From Chrysoperla carnea (Eukaryota; Arthropoda; Insecta; Neuroptera; Chrysopidae), in NCBI RefSeq assembly GCF_905475395.1, contig NC_058340.1, positions 67,372,181 through 67,436,180 of the forward strand: DNA of 64,000 nucleotides, written 5' to 3'. Positions 48,492 through 60,800 of the stretch are shown one piece after another. Numbering within the stretch: position 1 is the first letter of the stretch; each line of letters starts with the position of its first letter. The notes beneath the pieces were generated by a model that saw nothing but the letters and a program-made list of their open reading frames with translations, ran no database searches and was not told the origin of the DNA. Position numbers and translations under genes: made by a program.

Positions 48492-51400
48492 ATGTTACTT
48501 GAACTAATTACTTGTTTAAATGGTTGTTCAAGTAATTTATTAAATTCAGAAAATGTAATTTACAAGAATTCTTCTTAAAACATAATTCAAAATTTCGTTA
48601 ATTGTATCAATATATTATTTTTTTAGGCTTGGAAAACTTTAAATAAATATTGTCATCCCGGTGAAAAAGAAACAGTTAATCGTATATTAACTGTAGCGAA
48701 AAAATATTATAAAATTCAAAAATTTATTCAAAAATACAAACGAATAACGATTTCAAATAAACCCATAACAGTTTATTATTTGAATAAATCCAAAAATGGT
48801 ACAGAAACCAAAACAATTGTACCGGGTATTTATTTGCAATCGTTATGTTTCGGTTTGGAAGATGGTTGTGAGGAATATTTAACGACAATCTGTGATTTAG
48901 AACAAAAAATTACGAATAATAAAACATCATTGCTTAGTTATGTACTGAGTCAGGTTGAAAGTCATACAGAACAATTAAATGTTTTATTAAATATTATCGA
49001 TACAATTGAAAGTCAAGAGTTACATGGATGCCAAATTTTAGGATTATTACATGAATATCTTCAATTAATTGTATATGGTCATCGTAATTTTCTTATAAAG
49101 TAAGAGTATATATATTCATCCCGTAAAAAAACCATGGAATTTAGAAAAAATCGCGTTAATTTTAAGATTGGATAAATAGTTTTTGAGATATCGCCTTAAA
49201 TCGTATACAAAACATAACAGGGGTACACCATAAATAGGTCCCTAGCACCTAGACCAAGAGGTTCTCTGTGCTCTTCTTGAGAACAACCTGTCACCCAAAG
49301 GTGAGACGCATCCGAGCTTCATTCTCTTTAACGTCAGAGTGTTCGGTACCCAGATCAGTGTGACTGTGTTATTGAGTGCCAGGAGATTCGGTACCTCGAT
49401 GCATTTATAGACTATCCTCGGCGTGTGAAGGATCCGTAGAGTGATTAACCTTTCGTGTTACAGATCTGATTAAAAAACCGCCGCATTATGAGAGTGATAC
49501 TTTGGAGCGATTTCAGACGATGAGTTACCTTCATAAGCATTTATTAACCTAGTCATTAAATGAACCAAATTGTTGTATTAAAAAAAAAAACAAAAAAACA
49601 AAACAAAACAAAAATCAGAGACAAATTCTTTTTACGGTAAAATAACCCTTGGCGAGTCTTAATATATTGTTTTTATAGCGAATAGAGAATATAGAACTTT
49701 CTAAATTAATATTGATAGTTTATGTTCCATTTTCAGGGTTATTCGAGTTGTAAATAGTCCATTTTACAATCATTTGATTCGGTGGATTTTATTTGGCGAA
49801 TTAAATGACAAGTATCATGAATTTTTTATTGAAGAACAAAATGATTCCGTAAGTGTGAATTTTTTAATAAAGTCAGATTTTGTCATAAAAATTTATAAAG
49901 TCTGTCTTTTAACCATTGAGATTTTTCTCACTATCCATTAAAATGGTCCACCCTGTATACGGTTTCGGTTTTGATTATGGATTGTAGAGGTAAGGATCAC
50001 AATCTCATATGGCTCTTTATGACTCAAAAGCTATCCACAAAATAGCATTAAATGAAGGGTTTAGAATATGTATGTAATTGTATGTATTGTCCCCTGGATA
50101 CAGCAAAGCAACATCATCTTAATTTAAAGGTATTTGGGGATCACTGAGTGTACTCCTTACCTCTACCCTCTTTGTTTTAATAAACTCGCCTGTATAACCA
50201 GTGTTGAGTATATTAGCGATCAGATGTACTATGCTTAGAATAGAAAAATAACGTGTTCGAATTCCAACAGCGCTAGTTCTATTTGATATTTTTTTAAATA
50301 TTATAAATTTCATTGATCTTTTAGACAAAAGAAGATAAAATGAAAGATTATAAAATTAATAAGAAATTACTTCCAACATTTATTTCACAAAAAATTGCTA
50401 TAGAAATATGCCAAATTGGACAAACAGTACATATGATATTAAATGATCCACGAAAATCATTATACGAAAATAAAAATGATCAATATTTTAATTGGAAAAG
50501 TAACGTGGAAAAATATTATAAAAAATTGTACGAACTTGAAGGAATTCCCTTTGATGTAAAACAATTTCAGGAGATTGTCGATCCACATTATAAATATGTG
50601 ACTGAGGTAAGCATCTCTAAAAATTCATTAAAGGAATTCGCACGGAATGATATTTGAAATTTTAAATATTATAGCTTTTGACCTTTTGGTCAGTTTTATA
50701 ACTAAGTTTTTTCTTACAGCAATTATCGAATTTATTACTTGAAGAAGGAAAACTTTTATTACATTTACAAATAATTCGAGAATATTTACTAATGAGCCGT
50801 GGTGATTTTTTCCATGAATTTATACAGTTATCAAAATTGTTGTTAAGAAGAAACAATACAGAAGTTTCTGAACGAGGTAAATTAATTCTTAGAAATGCTG
50901 ACAATTTTTAAGACTCTTGTCAAGGTCATACCTAAACATTTTTTCGGGAGTCGGAGACATCTCTTTCAGAAGGCATAGAAAATTTTTGTCTTTTGTGACA
51001 ATAGCCTTTCTGAAATACGGCGCCTATTGAGCTATTATTTTTACAAACATTTTATTTTTCTTGTAGCTTTAAATAAATTATATGAACAAGCATGGTACAG
51101 TTCAAATTTATCATCTGAATCTCCACCAGAAGGCATTACTTTATTTTATCAAGCTAAAAATGAAGATGGTAAGTACATATGGTAATAATTTAAAAAGTCC
51201 CAATTTGGGACTTTATAAATTAAAACCAACTTATATATGTTGCAGATAAAGTAAAGAATGCGATTCGAATAAAATATTTAGTGTCATGGCCGTTACAAGT
51301 ATTGTATTATGGTGATATTATTAGCGCTTATGGATATATTTTTAATTTTTTATTACGCATTAAGAATGTTCAAATTAATATTAATCAACTTTGGTTGTAC

Positions 51401-54209
51401 CATGTCAAAAATTTTAAAAATAGTTCGTTGTAAGTAAAGTTTTTAATTTAAATTTACTTTTTATTCGTAGTTTCTCTCGCAGGTAGATATTTAGCTCCGT
51501 TAAACAAATATTTAATGGTGGAAATAAAGAAAAATTTAATCAATTGAAAACGTTACATAATCCTTTTTCACTTGATTTTTAGTGTTCCGCCATTAAAGAT
51601 GAACTATTATAATAGTCTTTGCCATTTGTTTTTCAATGTTAATAAATAGCATATTGCTCTTTTAAAGAAAATAAAAAGTTTCAAATAACTTTTCTTCTCA
51701 AATGAATATAGCGCCAGATTCGAAACTCCAAAAGAGGCAAAAATTTTACTCCCTCTAGTCTTCCTCCCTCTGGTCTTTCGTACCACAATCATTACTCTTG
51801 TAAATGTGATGGGCACAGTCATATACAAGTCTGTTAACTCTATATAAAATGCATTAGGAACATATGTTCCCGTATTGATGTACGAATTAGTTCCCAAAAC
51901 TGCTACATAGCAACGCTATCCGTTTTATGACGGAACCCTTTTATCTATGTACCACACGCACTTGGTCCATTTTTCTCCATTTATTTTGAAATTTTGTAAA
52001 ATGTTTTTATAAAATGTTTTTATAAAAAAAATTATAATATTTATTTTAGGGAGAAAAATTTGTATAAATTACGATATAAATGTGCATATTTACTGGATAA
52101 TTTACAGTATTATTTACAAGTGGATGTTATTGAAACAAATTATTCCAGTATGATTCAAACAATTAAAAATACCAAAGATTTTCGTACAGTTGTTAAGGCA
52201 CATGAAGATTTTATAACGGCTGTTTGTAGGGAAGCATTTATTTTTGATCCGGTAAGTTATTTCTTATTGTATAAAATTTTGGTAATTTGAACCTTCCACA
52301 ATAGGGAATATTCATGTATTTTTTTATATTTTTAATTCATTGTTTACAACGTTATAACAAAGTAAAAAATATAAATACTGCTTAAAAATGCTGTATTTAA
52401 GTGTACAAAAATATTTAAAATACATTATAATTTTGAGATATTTAAACGCAGTTTTTTGGCGCTCTCTGTTGATGACGTATAAGTACGTGATCTGTCAATT
52501 GGTGACAGTTCAATGTATAATTTACACTTTAAAAAAATGAATTTACAACACAGAATTTACACTCGTTATTATTAAGTTTTCTAATAAAAAGCCGTAGAAT
52601 GATATAACTCAATGTGATACCATACAAAATGTAAGTAATTAATATCATACAGTACGTCAACAAATTTGAAAAGCCCGTACTATGATGTCACGGCAGTATA
52701 AAAATTTGAATTTCCGTTTTAGAAATTTTTAAATGCCCTCACTGAATTTGTACTTTTATTAATCTTATCTTATCTTATATATTTAAACGAGCAATTCTTG
52801 TATATATATATATATACTAGCGGCCCCGACGGACGTTGTCCCGTAAAAACGTAACTCCAATTCATGAATACCTATACTACGTTTAGCCTGTCCGCTAAAC
52901 CCCAATTTAACTCCTATTTATTGGAGTGGCCTGACCTTCGACCTTTGGCCTGACCTTTGATAGTAGAGCTCGCTGCGCTCGCATATGGCTCTAATAAATG
53001 CCTATTGACAATACCTGAATACTATTAAAAATACATAGTACACATAGTATACATAATGTGATATGATTTATATGCGCTCCCAAAAAACAGTTGTACTGGA
53101 CCAAATTGTAAATCTAAACCATTCTCGAATCTCCACGAACACACACAAAAAATTTCATCAAAATCGGTCCAGCCGTCTAGGAGGAGTTCAATTACATACA
53201 CACACACACAAGAAATATATATATTAAGATATATATATCAACGATCTTGGAAATGGCTCCAACGATTTTCATGAAAATGAGTATGTAGGGGTTTTTTGGG
53301 GCGATAAGTCGATCTAGCTAGGTTTCATTTATCAGAAATGTCCTTTTATCCGTCTTTTTATGAAAAATTCATCAGACATCTATTGGTGTATAACGTAGTT
53401 AATGAAATACAATGCAAATTATAACATAACAAAAAGGAGGCGTTTGAGTAGTCTAAAGTGAAAAAAATTCATCAGACATCTATTGGTGTATAACGTAGTT
53501 AATGAAATACAATGCAAATTATAACATAACAAAAAGGAGGCGTTTGAGTAGTCTAAAGTGAAAAATATGACTCTTGCTGACATCTATTGGCGAATAACCG
53601 AGCAAAGCTCGGTCATCCAGATATTTAATTTTAAGTAATTAAAAATTAAAATTACTAAAATAATGGTTTAGTTGAAATTTCCAGTCATTAAAGTTACGGA
53701 AGAAAAATATTTGAACCAAATTTAAATTTCATGAATATTTCCTATTAGAGCTTGATTATTAAAATTTATTATAATTTTTTCATTTTTTTTAGACTCAAGA
53801 AAAATGCATTGAAACGTGGAAAAATACCGTAAGTAGTATTTAGCTGTCTCATTTTCGTATATTTATACGCCTTTTCTTTTTTAAACATTTTGCTTCTTTG
53901 TTTTCGGTACAGATTTTTTTCACATTAAACGTTTTAATCGATACAATCGATCAATTCTGTACGAACGCAAGTATATGGACAAATCCGTTAAATTTATGTC
54001 AAAATCAAGAAGTTGATACGTACAATAATAAAATCAATGATTTATTAATATGCTTGTATCGATCATCAGAAGAATTACATTTACAAGGATCGGATAAACA
54101 AATCACACGATTGATATCACGAATGGATTTAAAAACATGGTTACACTCTACAACGAATATTTTAAATAATTTATCGTCTAGTTCTAATGATAGTATTATT
54201 TCAAATTAG
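48492..54209 (+). CDS. TUBGCP4: Gamma-tubulin complex component 4, ten exons
   Basis: Exons 48492-48554, 48627-49099, 49737-49848, 50325-50606, 50720-50876, 51067-51168, 51246-51429, 52050-52251, 53793-53828 and 53913-54209 give 635 residues (human 667). The short first exon encodes MLLELITCLNGC, matching the MIHELLLALSGY start of human GCP4. Other matches are GIYLQSLCFGLEDG, HGCQILGLLHEY, WILFGELNDKYHEFFIEEQN, YLLMSRGDFFHEFI and the GRIP2 segment LLDNLQYYLQVDV. GCP4 is a grip-domain subunit of the gamma-tubulin ring complex that nucleates microtubules. Intron 2 carries a retroposed fragment and intron 8 a nested transposon; neither interrupts coding sequence. AATAAA at 54558-54563 is the likely poly(A) signal. 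Confidence 0.93.
49196..49611 (+). mobile_element. Retroposed fragment with A-rich tail in TUBGCP4 intron 2
   Basis: A roughly 400-base stretch is markedly less AT-rich than its surroundings and ends in a long A-rich run (A10-CAAAAAAAC type, 49579-49611). That is the look of a 5'-truncated LINE 3' end, a SINE or a processed transcript. No coding match is recognised and target-site duplications are not clear. Confidence 0.45.
52763..53624. mobile_element. Repeat B, copy 2, inserted in repeat A with TTAA on both sides
   Basis: Relative to the uninterrupted copy of A, the 862-base insert is flanked by TTAA at 52759-52762 and 53625-53628, as expected for a 4-base target duplication. It carries the CCGAGC/GCTCGG hairpin near its right end, a TA microsatellite and a TATCT-type repeat at its left end, a CA microsatellite, and an internal block reading CTAGACGGCTGGACCGATTT (complement) known to me as a recurrent insect transposon motif. 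It is longer than copy 1 by that middle block. Confidence 0.75.
53362..53569. repeat. 104-bp tandem duplication inside repeat B copy 2
   Basis: Two near-identical units, each opening AAAAATTCATCAGACATCTA and closing in AGTCTAAAGTGAAAAA, run head to tail. The GACATCTATTGG motif recurs a third time near 53579 beside the terminal hairpin. Confidence 0.9.
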
Positions 54210-55523
54210 AAAAATTAAGTGAAATGATTAGGCCACCTTTCCAGATTTGATCAAGAGACTTCTGAAATCGTGCAGCTTCTTCCGACTTCAACCACGATAT
54301 AAAGAAAATTTCTCTGTTGTAAATCAAAGTTAATTAATTTCTCTGTAATTGGTGAAAATAGTTATCAATTCTATGTAGCAACGCGTTCATGGAAAGAATA
54401 ATTTGTGGACCCAAGAAAGACTATAATATGAATTGCTTAGATTTTTTAGACTTTCTATAAGGCTTGAACAAAAAAAATTTTGCTTGATTGTTGTAAAAGC
54501 AATTCAAAATACGATTTGAAATCTAAAAAAATGATAATATTGTATTAAATTTTTATAAATAAAATACGAATAAATTCTTATAAATACGTTTTTATTTTAA
54601 AAAGAAAGCAGTTCGTTTTTTTACTTTCATGAACAATACCATATCTGATTATATCCCTAAGGGAAACTAGCCATGTGCCTAAGGGCGTGAGGTTACAAAT
54701 GGGCGCGCGCGTGAAAGTTTTTAAAAACAGAAACAAATAATTAACTTAAAAGTAATTGTGTAAATAAGTAAGCACTTACTTATGCAATATAATGCCAAGA
54801 TTCTTGAATTCTAAAGAGATTTAGAGCTTCCGAAGCGCGCTCAGCTTTCTTCATTATTCCTATATCGTCTGATGTAAATTGGGTAGATAGCTGGAGATCT
54901 AGCTTTATGATGAGACATTTCTTACGCGGGTGAAAGTGCGGGGCGCAGCTAGTCCTAGTTTGCTTAGGGCACTCTTGATATGTAATCCGCCTCTGGGTAA
55001 TAATTTGGCTCTACTGACTATAAACATGGTGCAGTTCCACTAAGCAGTCTCAACAATAAATCTCACGACCATTATTTTTCCCGTTCCGCTTGCTTGCGAG
55101 CTTTGCAAGTTACAATCATAATCTCAAGTGGAATGAATGATGAAATGCTTTAAGCGTTCACGTACTTACAAATGGCGAGTTTGAAAAAATAAAGCAAAAA
55201 GGTTACAATTTGTAAGCCTTTTTTTTAGTGAAACATTTAAATAATTTACGTTTAAATATAATCAAAATGTTTGCTGGAGAAACATAAGTTTCCACTATAA
55301 TTTCTTTTTGATATGGCGTGAGCAAAAATAAAGAAATCATTAGGGACGTTTTCGAAGCGACCAAACGGCCGTGCTTGTCTTGTGGAACGGCTGATGAAAT
55401 ATTTCGAGCGTTGTGAACTCTTCCGCAGACTTGGTTTATGATTTGAGGTTATGTTTTATATATCTGTCATTTATTATGAACTAGTATTTTCAAAACAACG
55501 TGCTTTTTAAAAATCACTTGAAA
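54210..55523. other. Intergenic region between TUBGCP4 and the UPF0390 gene
   Basis: It begins with the TUBGCP4 3' UTR (AATAAA at 54558). A less AT-rich piece at about 54640-54995 ends in CCGCCTCTG next to a block resembling GGCGGATTA-type ends of hAT-like transposons, comparable to the piece near 11825. The last few hundred bases should hold the promoter of the next gene. No exon is recognised. Confidence 0.4.
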
Positions 55524-55878
55524 ATGGCTCAAGGAAAGTTGAAAGTTAAAACAAAAGTACCCATGAAAGCAAAAAATAAACAAAAGAATACATCAATTAA
55601 ACCACGAAACAGTAAGTGGGTTTTTTTTTCTAAACATTCGATATTTAATGTCTGTTTGTCAATGATCAAATTGTTTAACAAGTTGATTCTAATTTTTAGA
55701 TCGTCCAGTAGCACCCAAAAAACAAAAGCTTCAAGAAGCTCATAAATTAAAAAAGATTGTAACTAAAACAGTTAATAAAGCTGTTGAACAAGAAATTCGT
55801 GCTTTAGCTAGTTCTGAAGGAAAACAAAAATTATCAAAGGTTCAAGCTAAAGTCGCAGAATTAAATAAAAAAGCTTAA
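55524..55878 (+). CDS. C19orf53: UPF0390 / Leydig cell tumour 10 kDa protein (C19orf53) homolog, two exons
   Basis: Exons 55524-55611 and 55700-55878 join in phase to 88 residues. The protein opens MAQGKLKVKTK and continues Lys-rich, with the family core RPVAPKKQKLQEAHKLKK and a helical tail. This is the UPF0390 pattern (MAQGQ.K start, I/VAPKK core). The family is small, basic and of undefined function. The stop codon overlaps an AATAAA (55877-55882), too close to be the working signal; further AATAAA copies follow within 100 bases. Confidence 0.88.
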
Positions 55879-55976
55879 TAAACGAAAAATGTGTGTTGTG
55901 TTTATAAAATATTTATTATAAAATTATTATTCCAATTTGTATATAAATAAAACTAACAATAAATGTAACAAGTGAA

Positions 55977-56584
55977 AACAAACAATTGACTGAGTTAATT
56001 GTTGAAATACCATGTATAGTCAGTGTTGATTTCTTTATCACATTACATATACCAACATGTGACACATACATAGCTGATAATCAAGTATAGTACATATTAT
56101 AAAATTTCCGCCCTAATTGTCGCCCTCACGGGTAAACAGTGATGTTTACGAAAAAATGTTTCAAATTAAAGTTGTTTAATTTTTGATAAGAAACATTTTT
56201 CACATTTAAACTTTTATTCTATCTCTAACGGTTTACAAGATGGGTACTACGGACCCATGACCCAATTGACCCATGTTGCTCATTTACGAACTTGACCTCA
56301 CTTTTTACGTCCTAAGCACGCTGTAAAAATTTCAGCTTGATATCTCTTTTCGTTTTTGAGTAATCGTGACCACAGACGGACGGACGGACGGACAACCGGA
56401 AATGGATTAATTAGGTGATTTTATGAACACCTATACCAATTTTTTTTTGTAGCATCAATATTTTTAGGCGTTACAAACTTGGGACTAAACTTATAATACT
56501 ATGTATATTTCATATATACATGGTATAATACAAACTTGGGACTAAACTTATAATACTATGTATATTTCATATGTACATGGTATA
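55977..56584 (+). mobile_element. Repeat C, fullest copy, with duplicated 3' end
   Basis: The copy matches 47419-47953 over its length and has an extra ACGG microsatellite (CAGACGGACGGACGGACGG near 56383). The last roughly 60 bases, including the palindromic end, are present twice in tandem (about 56470-56525 and 56530-56584). Confidence 0.8.
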
Positions 56585-56714
56585 AAAACACAAGTTTTAA
56601 AACACTAACGAGTTATTATTTCTAAATTTAAATAAATTAATAAACTCTAAATATTAAGATTCAAAACTCTAGTTATTACTGTTTTTTTTTTGGAAACATA
56701 TATAAGGGAGGAAG

Positions 56715-57390
56715 GTGGTGTCAACTTCTTAGCTCCCTACTCGGTTTATAAACCGAAATATCACTTTTTCTCGCGGTTATTAAGGCTATGCGCACCTTTA
56801 TATATATATTTATGTATATGATCCCGAGGGGGACAACAAATGCTCGCCAACGAACTCGATTCTGTGCCATGGACTTGACTTCTCCCCAGAATTTGCCTTC
56901 TTCAGTAATTTCTTGCTCCAGGGTTCTTCGCCAGGCATGACGAGGTCGGCCCACCCTTCTTTTTCCTTGGGGATTCCACTCAAGTGCTTCTTTGGCAATG
57001 CTGTTGTTTCGCCTGAGTGTGTGACCAATCCAACCATATTTGCGTTGCTTGATGGTGTGTCCTATTGGAGTTTGGTGACAGGTGTCCAGCAGGTTTTCAT
57101 TGGAAATCGTGTTGGGCCAATAAATGTTGAGGATGTGTCTGAGACAACTGTTGATAAAGAGTTGCAGTTGTCTGGTGATGCTTTGAGAGACTTTCCAGGT
57201 TTGACATCCATACAAAAGAACACTTTTAACATTAGTCTCGAATATTTTCAATTTAGTGTGTCTTCTGAGTTGGTGTGATCTCCAGATGGGTCGAAGTTGC
57301 GCAAACGCTGCCTTGGCTTTTCTGATTCTTTGTTCTACATCTTCATCAGTGCCGCCGTTTTCAGAAACAATACTTCCGAGGTGCGTTGTT
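56715..57390 (-). mobile_element. 5'-truncated non-LTR retrotransposon (RTE-like), reverse transcriptase C-terminus
   Basis: The minus strand encodes TTHLGSIVSENGGTDEDVEQ, RIRKAKAAFAQLRPIWRSH, FETNVKSVLLYGCQTWK, HILNIYWPNTISNENLL and GWIGHTLRRNN, ending EWNPQGKRRVGRPRHAWRRT. This is the conserved end of the reverse transcriptase ORF in RTE-like LINEs. In-frame homology stops at about 57390, where stop codons appear, so only the last 200 or so residues remain. The frame is otherwise open, suggesting a fairly young insertion. Clade assignment is from memory of the motif. Confidence 0.85.
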
Positions 57391-57882
57391 TATTTTCAAC
57401 TCTTTGGACGCACCTTTACACTCTCTTTAAATTTAGGTAAGAGGTTCAGAAATTTTTATATGAATTGATTATATGTTAATAAAATGTCTTTTGGTTGCAT
57501 GGTTCTCCAGCTCTCTTGCCACCCTTTTTTTCTATCCATATTTTCGTGTTTTTAAATACGAACATACAAAAATTTCAATTCAATAAAAAATGCAGGAGCT
57601 CTCTGCAGCTCACAAGGTTTTTTTGTGATGGAAAAGGGTAAAATAAATTGATGCAATTCAATAATTAAAAATCAATTTATTTTAAAATTACAATATAATT
57701 TTATATACTCTCTTTTTATATATTCATAAAATCAAAAATGTACAATAAGTTTCTAAGTTTTTACAATTATAAATAAATATGGCCAATATGAACGGAATAT
57801 ACGCCTAAATACGGTATTTTATGTAGGAACGTATACCTTTCTTGTTTAAATTGTACTTTATATTTTGTATACATTATTATTT

Positions 57883-60800
57883 TTACGGTTTTGATACCTA
57901 GAAATAAAGAACTCGTTAGTTTTGTGAAAAATTATTGGATACAAATCGATGGAAATTCATATTTAATTGAGTATATACTTACAATAAGTAGGTGCCCATC
58001 TTTGTTTTTAAAAACATCAGGATTATTGCCAACTGTAATATCGATAAATCCTTCTTTTCCATTCATTAATTTATGTGTGATTCTAAAAAATAATAAAAGT
58101 TTGATTCAATTAGTATCAAAGATGTGCCTTTTAAGGAATATCAATATCCCATCTGCCCCCTCCTTCGTTTCTTAAAACACGCTTTTTCGCGATTTTCAAT
58201 ACCTCCACAGCCTCTTCAAACTGAGTTGTAAACTCATATGTGAGTTGAGTGAACTAGTGTTAAGGATTTGCCTTTTAGGGTATCATCTTCTCATCTCCCT
58301 CTCCCCTTTATTTTAACACAAAATCATGTTTTATGCGGTTTTAAGGCTTTGCACAACTACAGAGCTCCTCCGAACTAAGCTAGATTGGAAATTGATATAT
58401 ATAAACTTAAGTTAGTGCAATGAATGTGCTTTTTGAAGTGGCAATTTCCCAACTCCTCTTCGCCCCTTTTATATTCTCGAACCAAAAAGAGGGGTGTTAT
58501 AAGTTTGGTCGCTGTGTGTCTACCTGTCTGTGGCATTGTAGCTCCTAAACGGATGAACAGATTTTGATTTTTTTTTCGTCTGAAAGGTAATTTAATGGAT
58601 AGTGTTCTTATCTATGTTTCAAGTACGAGTTTAAGATTCCGTACCTGAAACAACTAAAAAAGAGCCAATAATCTTCAAAATCGGTTCAGTTTGGATAAAA
58701 CTAGAAGAAAAAAGGTAATTTAATGGCGAGTTTTCTTAACCATGTTTCAAGTGGTAGTTTAGGATTCCGTACCCGAAATATTTATCGAGGGGTTTTTAAA
58801 ATTTTGTAAATTGCACTTGTATACAACAAAATTATGTTAAGTAGTTTGAAGGCATTTCATGTTTTTGATAACAGAGAAAAATCTCATTTCAATAAAAAGC
58901 AGTAATAAACATTAAATGGGGGGGAAGGATGAGTTTAGTGATGGAGCTCTGCTGCTCAGGAGTTTTTTTTCTTTGAAATACTTACGATTTTGTGTTGACA
59001 ATATTTACAATCATTTTATTCTTCATAGTATTTACAACCATTGTAAGTGTTTCAATTAAACGAGGTATTTCTAATATTAAATCACCCTGTAAATGAAAAG
59101 AAAATCATTTAAATTTGTCAAAGTTTTTGAATAATCAAATCCTTACCTTATCATTTTTAAGTTCTTGAGGTATACGTACTAAACAAATATCATCTGATTC
59201 ATTTGTAACAACAAACTCCAAATAATTTAATGGTAATCGATGTTTTGTTTTAAAGGTTTTTGGATCTAATATATACAAATTCTTTTGGGTTAAAACAAAT
59301 ACACGATCCCTGGATTTATAACCATGTCGATCATATTTTACAACCATAGTTGAATACTCAATTTTTTCTTGAGTTGATAATAATGTTGTTGACATAAACA
59401 ATGTCCTTTGTGGTCCCATTTCGGGTGATAAACGATTATCTTTAAACCATTCGGGGATACTTTCTGTGTAACTTTTCTTTTTACCTGAAATGAAATAATA
59501 TTCTATGAACTCTAAGGCAAGATGAGCAGAATGCTATGGAGGTCAATTGTTGAGGAGGCCAAGGTCCATACGGGGTTGTAGTCCCGTTTGGTCAGGTCAT
59601 TATGTTATACTTGATGAAATTTAAAGGATCTAATTAAGGAATTCATTGCTCAAACCTTTAAATGTTTGCTCAGCAAGCACTTTTAACTCGAATCGATGTT
59701 TTTTCTCTGCTGTCAATGCTAAACGATATTTTCTTGCTAAATGATTACGATGATATCGATGAAGATGTTTGGATGCTTCGCGGCACGAGTAAGGACATGG
59801 TGGCCAACTTGTATTTAAAACATTTTGTGGTAATGATTTTGCTAATTTCTTCAACCATTGAACTTTCGCTAATTCAACAAATGCCTTGTTATCCTCGTTC
59901 GGTTCCCCATTTCGTGTGATAAAACCTTTTATGAATCTGAAATCAAACAGTTTTGTTAGACATTTGATAGAAAAATACAAATTTTCGAATTTTGGATACG
60001 TACTTTCGAATAACGAGTACTGCATGTTTCCTTTGTTCGGCCTCCTTTTGGGCTAAAAATCGTCGTATCCATTTTTGCATGATAATCGCGGATGCCTTTT
60101 GTTTTAAGTACAATCGCCGTTGGACATATCCTTTCCATACAGATTGAATAATAGATGCAATAACATGTTTCTTCTCTTGGAATGCATCTTCCGTGTCGAA
60201 TAAAGTTTTTGGGAAACGAATGAATAGTTTAGTTCTGAAAAGATAAAATTAGATTAGAAATGTATTAAATAAAAATCGGATCTGGAGTTTTATTTTTTGT
60301 GCTTTTAATAGCACAGTTAATAAGCCGGGATGCATTAGAAACATTTAGGCAACTTAATCTAGTCATAGAGAGGAATAGGACCCCAGCAGTGGGAATATAT
60401 TTTTGGTCGCTGAATACGAATCCGATGTCAGATTACACGGATCTAAAAAAACTTTTATTATTAATTTCCTAAGTGGCCTACTTACTTTCCCATTCGATAT
60501 TCATCCTTATTATAACCCAACGAACAAACAATGTGTTGTACACCTTCTTTTGCAGGTCCACGGAAGTTTGGCCATGTCATTGGCGATAAACATTTGTATC
60601 GTTGTAAAAATGCTTCATATTTACGTCGATAGGCGAAACCAGCACGACGAACTCGTAAATTTTCCATTAATCCCAAATACTTAACTTGATGGGTTACAAT
60701 TTTATTATTGAATTGACCTGGATAAAAAAAAATGGACTGTCATAATTTCAGCTTTTAAAATAAACATTAAAGTAAAATTTACTAAAATAAGATGAATGAA

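Larger units (their letters stand above)
52300..53746. mobile_element. Repeat A, copy 2, in TUBGCP4 intron 8, split by repeat B
   Basis: The outer parts (52300-52762 and 53625-53746) are the inverse of 3770-4367. The ends read AATAGGGAATATTCATG on the left and its near complement (CATGAATATTTCCTATT) on the right. The element is interrupted by repeat B, so A arrived first. Confidence 0.8.
55879..57882. other. Repeat-filled spacer between UPF0390 gene and myosin
   Basis: It contains repeat C (55977-56584) and the LINE fragment (56715-57390), both listed separately. The remaining roughly 490 bases before the myosin stop are AT-rich and presumably include the myosin 3' UTR; nothing else is recognised. 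Confidence 0.5.

Noticed and set aside
53362-53500. CTGATGA motifs near the repeat B duplications, suggestive of a hammerhead ribozyme core
   Set aside because: No stem II followed by GAAA at the right spacing and no closing stems could be drawn; the match is to the short core only.
57883-58175. Plus-strand frame of 94 codons over the myosin 3' end
   Set aside because: It is the complement of two real myosin exons and the intron between them.
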